From Haplomitrium mnioides (lineage: Eukaryota; Marchantiophyta; Haplomitriopsida; Calobryales): a stretch of DNA of 24,118 nt. Below, in pieces: positions 19,380 to 24,118 of the stretch. Under the pieces are notes generated by a model. The model did no database searches and was not told the DNA's origin. It saw only the letters and a program-made list of their open reading frames with translations. The DNA is taken from the NCBI GenBank assembly GCA_049999725.1, contig JBNGIS010034269.1:26970-51087 (forward strand), written 5' to 3'. Position 1 is the stretch's first letter, and every line of letters starts with the position of its first letter. The position numbers were made by a program, and so were the translations under genes.

Positions 19380-20345
19380 TGACTTACTAGACCTACAGCA
19401 TAGCTCAGGTCTGGTCTGATGATGGTGATGCAGATCAAGCTGCCTACCTACTATTTTCCTGAATCCTGTTGGATCTTCAATCAACTCTCCTTCATGACCG
19501 ATCAATTTGGTACTCTAATCTGAGGGACTTGCAATCGGTTTGCAACCTGTCATGCCATATCTGGCCAGCATATCCAAGGTATATTGACTTCTATCATCTA
19601 TATAGCCTGCTCTTTTTTTATCACCTCAATGCTAAGAAAATGTCTCAACTCACCAAGATCCTTCATATCAAATTTTTGTTGCAGCAATTTTTTCACTTCA
19701 GCAATATCTTACTCACTCCTTCTTGTCATTGTCAGATCATCTACATAAATGAGAATGAGCATAATAACTTTCTCTATTTTCCTTAGATGCAGAGAATAGT
19801 CTGCATCTAATACTTTGAAGCCCACCAAAACAAGATATTCGCCTATCTTGTTAAACCACGGTTGAGGTGCTTGCTTCAACCCATATATGGCTTTCTTCAA
19901 TTTAAAGATCTGATCTGAATGCTCCAGATCAACAAAACCAGGTGGCTGTACCATGTGCACCTCCTCCTCAACCTCCCCATGTAGAAATGCGTTTTTCACA
20001 TCCATTTGTTACAAAGTCCACTTTTTCGATGCAGCCAATGAAATGATTGCTTGAATAGTTGTCATTTTTGCTACAAAGCTGAAATTATCCTCATAATATA
20101 TCCCATGAGTTTGGGCATATCCCTTGGGCACTAATCTTGCCTTGAACCTACTTATGTTGCCATCTTCACTCCTCTTTAATTTGTAGACCCATTTGCATCT
20201 GATGGCTTTCTTCCCTTCAAGTAAGTTTTACCAACTCCCAAGTCTGATTTTTGTGAAGAGCTTCCATCTCTTCTATCATTGCAACGTCCCATATGTCATC
20301 TTCTACAACAGCCTCAAATAGGGCAGGTTACTTCTCAGTGATCAT
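19380..20345 (-). pseudogene. pol: Copia reverse transcriptase
   Basis: Read on the minus strand. Start of the domain: EEMEALHKNQTWELVKL (about 20275-20225), then KWVYKLKRSEDGNI and FKARLVPKGYAQTHGI (fingers), MDVKNAFLHGEV with the first catalytic Asp (20005 downward), KLKKAIYGLKQAPQPWF, and LILIYVDDL with the paired catalytic Asp near 19745-19735. A TAA interrupts just before QMDVKNAF, and a stop occurs shortly after YVDDL. The thumb/connection region (LLQQKFDMKDLGELRHFL) and a LSYAVGLVSQFMQ-like motif are readable through several frameshifts to about 19375, where the insertion cuts in. It would be the copying enzyme of the element; all RT active-site motifs are still visible. Confidence 0.92.
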
Positions 20346-20653
20346 CTGCACCATGTATGCATAATAGGATGCAAATGCTCCTTTGTGTATCAAATTATCT
20401 GTAGGGTACCTTACCCTGTCACTTCTGCACAAAGGTATGCTTTGCACTTGCTTCACCACTTGTTTGTGGCATGATTTTGAAGTTAAGAGTAGTCTTAGTT
20501 CTTCATCCACATTTCTATAGTCACTATTGCCTCCTTCTCTTAGAGAAATTTCAGATTGAGAGTTAGTTGGAGTATACTGCTCCAAAATTCCGCGTAGCCT
20601 TCCTTGTCATGTATCGGTGTTGCTATTGTTGTTGCCTTAACCATGTGGACCAC
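20328..20653 (-). pseudogene. pol: Copia pol linker between integrase and RT
   Basis: This poorly conserved segment joins integrase to RT. On the minus strand it carries the usual RSDRVRYPTDNLIHKG motif (copia linkers typically have an R.S.R.R.P block here) and reads on in frame through a stop at 20328 into PALFEAVVEDDIWDVA, the sequence just upstream of RT. It lacks catalytic residues. Confidence 0.8.
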
Positions 20654-21130
20654 TCAATGCTTGAGTTTGTTGAGTTGGTTCTGACATAACCTACTTTCAT
20701 TTGTATCACCTGTGTCATCAATAGATTTTTGACTATAACAAGTACTTAACTCATAAAATACTATGTCTCTACTCACCCTCAGCATGCGTGTAGTAGGACA
20801 ATAATAGTTGTACACTTTTTGCTCATTTGAATGCCCAATAAAGACAAACTTTTCAGCTTTTGGGTCTAATTTGTTGTGTGTCTTTGTTGGTACATGAACA
20901 TATGTAATGCAACCAAACACTTTCAAATGTGAGATGTCTGGATGTCTCCATGTAAGTTTTTCTTCTAGCATCATCCCATGAATTGTTGTTGTAACATTGC
21001 AGTTCACCATATAAACAGTAGACACTGCTTGTGTCCAATAGTAATGTGGCATATTCATTCATCAATGCTCATGCCACCTCTACTATGTGCTAATTCTTCC
21101 TTTCAGCGACTCCATTTTGTTGATGTGCTT
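20654..21130 (-). pseudogene. pol: Copia integrase, C-terminal part
   Basis: On the minus strand, QQNGVAERKN (about 21115-21086) contains the third catalytic residue (Glu) of the copia integrase core. It is followed by a stop, HIVEVA, another stop and ALMNE, then after a frameshift NMPHYYWTQAVSTVYMVN, DISHLKVFGCITYVHVP, KLDPKAEKFVFIGHS and RMLRVSRDIVFYE, all standard for the copia integrase C-terminal region. The zinc-binding domain and the first two catalytic Asp residues are missing because the upstream DNA is deleted. Confidence 0.9.
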
Positions 21131-21210
21131 TCCTTTCTCCTTTCCTACCATATCTCTAAAATGTTTCTCACATTTTGTTGTAACAACTTACATTTTGTTG
21201 TTGTACTTTC
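21113..21210. repeat. Short direct duplications at the copia deletion junction
   Basis: CATTTTGTTG occurs three times, starting at 21113, 21171 and 21191. The first and third are each followed by a similar CTTTCCTT-type block, suggesting a 78-bp imperfect duplication. The copies lie exactly where integrase sequence stops and Gag sequence has not yet begun, so they probably record the rearrangement that removed the middle of the element. Confidence 0.55.
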
Positions 21211-21254
21211 CTTCACTTCCTCTCTAGCATTGCTAGCTGCTTATCTAGGAATTT

Positions 21255-21658
21255 GATCATTAGGGCAAAAGTATTTATGTTCATTTTCTCCTTCTTCATA
21301 TTAAAGAACTCTATCTGCGTGTCAATTTCCTTTCATGCGGCTTAATGGCACATCTCTCCTTCAAGATATCCTAAGTTTCCTTGGGTGTCTTGGCTGTTGA
21401 GACATAACCCATCATTTTGTCATCGACATTGATGGTTATCCAGTACAATAGCTTATGAACCTTCTCTATGTGGGTCTTGAAGGCCTGCATCTCTTCATTG
21501 GATGAGGATAGGCCTAATACCAGTTCAACTTCATCTCATATGATAAATTCCCAATGACCTCTCCTCTCAAAAAGGTTTGTCATTCTTACTAACGACACAT
21601 TAGAATTGTTTCTGGTTAGTTTCTCAATGACTATTTGAGGCATTCTGTCTGCCATCAT
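21255..21658 (-). pseudogene. gag: Copia Gag, N-terminal part
   Basis: Start at the ATG at 21658-21656 (a second ATG adjoins it); the minus-strand text opens MADRMPQIVIEKLTRNN. It then shows RMTNLFERRGHWEFI, a stop, MQAFKTHIEKVHKLLYW, MMGYVSTAKTPKET and, after a stop and a frame change, IEFFNMKKEKMNINTFALM. These match the conserved helical region of plant copia Gag proteins (UBN2/DUF4219-type). The C-terminal basic region and zinc knuckle are deleted. It would form the particle shell of the element. Confidence 0.82.
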
Positions 21659-22531
21659 TAAGTTGGGATTCATACCTTTTTGCAATTAGATTGCTTTGTT
21701 GCTGGCTTAAGGGAATTGTAGTGTGTGTACAATTTTAGGTTTCAAGTAATTCATGTTTTTGTGTCAAAGGGAATGGATCCCTGAACCTCAATCAATGGAT
21801 TCTAGTGCTTCACTTATGTGTGATGAATTTCAGTTCTTATGACAAGAATTGAAACAAACACATGCCTTCACTATTGACTTTGTGATGAATTGTTGCATGT
21901 TGATAAAATGTAGTCATCTGTCTGTTCCTGCGATTTGTTCTTCAGTCTCTACTTTGAAATGTTATGATTGAATCCACACTCACACTCTAGTCAAGTATGT
22001 TGACTCTATCTTCTGCAATTTGTTTTGCCTAACTTCTCTTTGATGTAATTTTGCTTCAACAAAAAAATGAAAGCCTCTGATTTATGCTTGCTGAGCCTCA
22101 ATTACAACCTCACTAAATTCTTCTTGAAGACTCCCTTACTCCTTCAATTTTTGCTCTTTATCAACAACCTTTGATGCCTCTTCACTAGCGAGCTTTGATT
22201 CTTTCTGACGTGTGATTTCTTCTTCAAAAAGACTTGCATCAATTTCTCCTCAAAACATGAACATGAACTTGTGATCTCTACTGCAATTTTTGCAGTAACA
22301 CCTATCCTAGATGACCTCTTTGAATCTCCTTTGTCTCTACCTTTGCCTTCTTTGAGTGTTTCTCAATGACAAAATGGAACCGTCTTTGATTTGAGCCTTC
22401 CTTACCTAGAAACCAAGACCCACCCTTTGATTCTTCCTCAACCAGCAAACACGTTCAACTTTTTGTTTGCTGCAGCAATTTTCTTCAATAGCACGTTGAA
22501 TCAATGAGTAGAACTCTGCGAGTTCGGCTTT
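21659..22531. other. No intact gene; possible decayed charged frame on minus strand
   Basis: This should hold the 5' LTR and leader of the minus-strand copia element, but no LTR match to 15500-15717 and no primer site was found. A near-perfect 10-bp hairpin (TTCAGTTCTT, ATGAC, AAGAATTGAA) lies at 21829-21853. On the minus strand between about 22330 and 22040 one frame reads as highly charged text (such as FEEEITRQKESKLASEEASK) with occasional stops, suggesting the remains of a coiled-coil or Gag-like coding region that I cannot identify. Confidence 0.4.
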
Positions 22532-22811
22532 GATTTAGCTGAAGTTGATGGTCGAGGCACACGTGTTGCAAACATTGTTCTCATAGAGGTGGCAAGCTGA
22601 CAATCGAAGCGCGCACATTACGGGCAACATCTTTGTAGAGGCATGAAGCTGATGGCAAAAGCATGTGTGTTACAAGAGGCATTGTCATAGGGGCGGGAAA
22701 CTGGCGGCCGAGACATGTGCGCTATCGACGACGCCCTAGTAGAGGCGGAAAGCTAGTGACCAAGACGCGTACGCTACGTACGACATCTTGGTAGAGGTAG
22801 GAAGTCGACAA
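22532..22811. repeat. 52-bp tandem repeat, 5.4 copies
   Basis: Units begin at 22532, 22584, 22636, 22688, 22740 and 22792 with an exact 52-base period and no internal indels; most begin TAGAGGYRG. Substitutions between copies are frequent. The sixth copy stops after 20 bases, where sequence matching the chromovirus starts at 22812. Because 52 is not a multiple of three, the array is not coding. Confidence 0.85.
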
Positions 22812-23400
22812 CTGCAAGGAAGATTTATCTAACCTTCCATGTCTCCATGTTAAAGCCCTTTTGCCAAGATGACAATCATACTTGTTTGAATCAAGTCCGT
22901 AAAGTACATGACAAATGTGCTCTTCTAAATCTTATCGCTACTAAGATAGAAGTAATCATTGACGAAAGACATAAGCAAGTCGGATTGATGAAAGTGACTA
23001 AGTATCTCATTAAATTGAAAGGAGTTTCTTGAACTAAACTCAACTGAACTCAACTGGTAGACAAGTAATGGAGAAAGAAAAGAGAAGGCTTCTTGGGAAA
23101 ACAAATGATTTGTGGTTGATTGGTTGAACGATTTCCTTGCAACATTGGGAGTGGGTGAAGGATAGTTGTGCCAGGTTTTGCCAAAAAGCCTCTAGAAGGG
23201 GCGTTAGTTGGGTCAGCGGGGACGCCTCCATCTCAAGTAGGGGAGAGTCATGTAGATCATGTGTAGTTTTGCAAGCTTAAGTAGAAATCAAGAAGAAAAT
23301 TCTCTAATATGGTGGTAGATTTGTCTCCTTGATCACCAAGGTAATTCTTTAGATTTCATTGTCACATTATATATTCTAAAGAAATGAGACTGACCTTCTA
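22812..23400 (+). mobile_element. 3'-end fragment of a second, related chromovirus
   Basis: The sequence aligns with 10908-11480: the end of the integrase (KIYLTFHVSMLKPF region, open from 22847), the chromodomain, a polypurine tract at 23237-23247, and the first 150 or so bases of the 3' LTR. The chromodomain is degraded: YLIKLKGVS has Leu for the conserved Trp and is followed by a stop at 23030. Divergence from the larger copy is clearly greater than that between the two LTRs of that copy. The fragment begins abruptly after the 52-bp array and fades at about 23400. Confidence 0.85.
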
Positions 23401-24064
23401 TTATGACAGAAGGTTGAGAAGAAATGTGCAATAGAAGAAGCATGGAAGACATAAAAAGAAGCTAATTGGATCTACATCGACATATCTTCAATAGAATTGG
23501 CTCTACAACAAAGAATTGCAAAGGATAAAGATCTACATCGACGTATCATCAACTCTTCAACATCTTCAGCAAACACGAAAAGAGGATTGATTTTGTAATA
23601 ATTATGTTAAAAATTATGCTTTAGGCTGGACTCAAATTTATGTATAGATGGCAAGTATGGGCACATGTGAGCCAACTCCAATCAAGAAACCAGCCGACTA
23701 TCAAGAAAATTCAAGAGAAATGGTTGATCTAAACATGGTGAGAAATTTCTAAAAAAGAAGTTGTGGGATGGTATTTATGTCCTTTCTTTTTGTGGGTTGT
23801 TCAATAGTTTATTTTATATGTTTTAATTAAGAAGTCTAGTAACTATATATGGAGCACAAGAGAAGACCTGAAAGTTAGGTTCATCACCAATCAAGATTTA
23901 GTCAAGGAAAGGTACATACCAATAGCCACAAGATGGAAATAGGGATACCGAACAAAGAAGTTGGTGAGGAATTGATGAAGAAAATCCAAGAGCGTTCGAA
24001 TGGACGGTGCAGCGAGAGAATGTTTTCTTTTTTGGGAATTGGGTATAGCCAAGGTATGTTAGCG

Positions 24065-24066
<2 letters not shown>
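23401..24066. other. No gene recognised
   Basis: AT-rich sequence with a short direct repeat (GATCTACATCGAC at about 23469 and 23530, 61 bases apart, followed in both by RTATC). It may include a diverged remainder of the second chromovirus LTR, but I could not align it to 11480-12605. No coding frame of interest. Confidence 0.4.

Positions 24067-24118
<52 letters not shown>
24067..24118. repeat. (CT)26 microsatellite
   Basis: Twenty-six uninterrupted CT dinucleotides run to the last base of the window, so the true length is not known. Perfect purity over this length suggests an active, length-variable tract. GA/CT tracts are common in plant genomes and can bind GAGA-type factors, but nothing here indicates a regulated gene. 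Confidence 0.95.

Larger units (their letters stand above)
15500..21658 (-). mobile_element. Ty1/copia retrotransposon, minus strand, nested and deleted
   Basis: Read on the minus strand from right to left: Gag fragment (21658 to about 21255), a deletion junction, the end of the integrase core (about 21130-20654), linker, RT (about 20345-19380), then a 3.2-kb foreign insertion, RNase H C-terminus (16133-15706), polypurine tract, and part of a 3' LTR. Missing are the zinc knuckle, the protease, most of integrase, and about 70 residues at the RT/RNase H boundary. The 5' LTR and primer site were not found in the 21.66-22.5 kb region. Confidence 0.85.

Noticed and set aside
22532-22811. Regular repeats considered as a CRISPR array
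   Set aside because: Whole 52-bp units are tandem and diverged, with no identical repeat separated by unique spacers, and the context is a plant genome.

Overview
This is eukaryotic DNA and almost certainly comes from a large, repeat-rich land-plant genome, probably a seed plant. The window is a graveyard of Ty3/gypsy and Ty1/copia LTR retrotransposons with plant-type domain layouts (a chromodomain integrase; a single-frame copia gag-pol), an initiator-Met-tRNA primer site, nested insertions and several satellite-like arrays. I see no intact host gene, no tRNA or rRNA gene, and nothing prokaryotic. I cannot name the species.

Layout. 1-1419: a pyrimidine-rich minisatellite, then non-coding sequence. 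1420-2899: the 5' part of a plus-strand copia element (Gag, protease, start of the pre-integrase region), cut off abruptly. 2900-3850: AT-rich unrecognised sequence. 3855-5150: seven copies of a tandem repeat about 165-200 bp long. 5312-12605: one nearly full-length but dead chromovirus (Ty3/gypsy) with a truncated 5' LTR, primer site, gag, protease, RT, RNase H, integrase, chromodomain, polypurine tract and 3' LTR. 12690-13980: a GATC-rich degenerate array with a period near 80 bp. 13980-15700: mostly featureless, with irregularly spaced TCTAGGG-type motifs. About 15500-21658, minus strand: a second copia element, split by a 3.2-kb insertion and internally deleted. The insertion (about 16141-19372) carries, on the plus strand, a decayed gene of about 740 codons for a globular N-terminal part followed by a long charged coiled coil. 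It is the least familiar object in the window. 22532-22811: a 52-bp tandem array with exact period. 22812-23400: the 3' end of a second, related chromovirus. 24067-24118: a (CT)26 tract reaching the window edge.

How the parts fit. All elements are inactive. Many of their premature stops and lost catalytic residues are of the kind made by C-to-T changes on one strand or the other: TAG where Gln or Trp is expected, TGA where Arg is expected, Asp to Asn in the integrase triad, Cys to Tyr in the zinc knuckle, Ser to Asn in the copia protease motif. That is the pattern expected from deamination of methylated cytosine in silenced plant transposons. The two chromovirus LTRs differ at roughly one position in ten over the part I aligned by eye, so the insertion is old. 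The nesting order readable from the sequence is: minus-strand copia first, coiled-coil insertion later.
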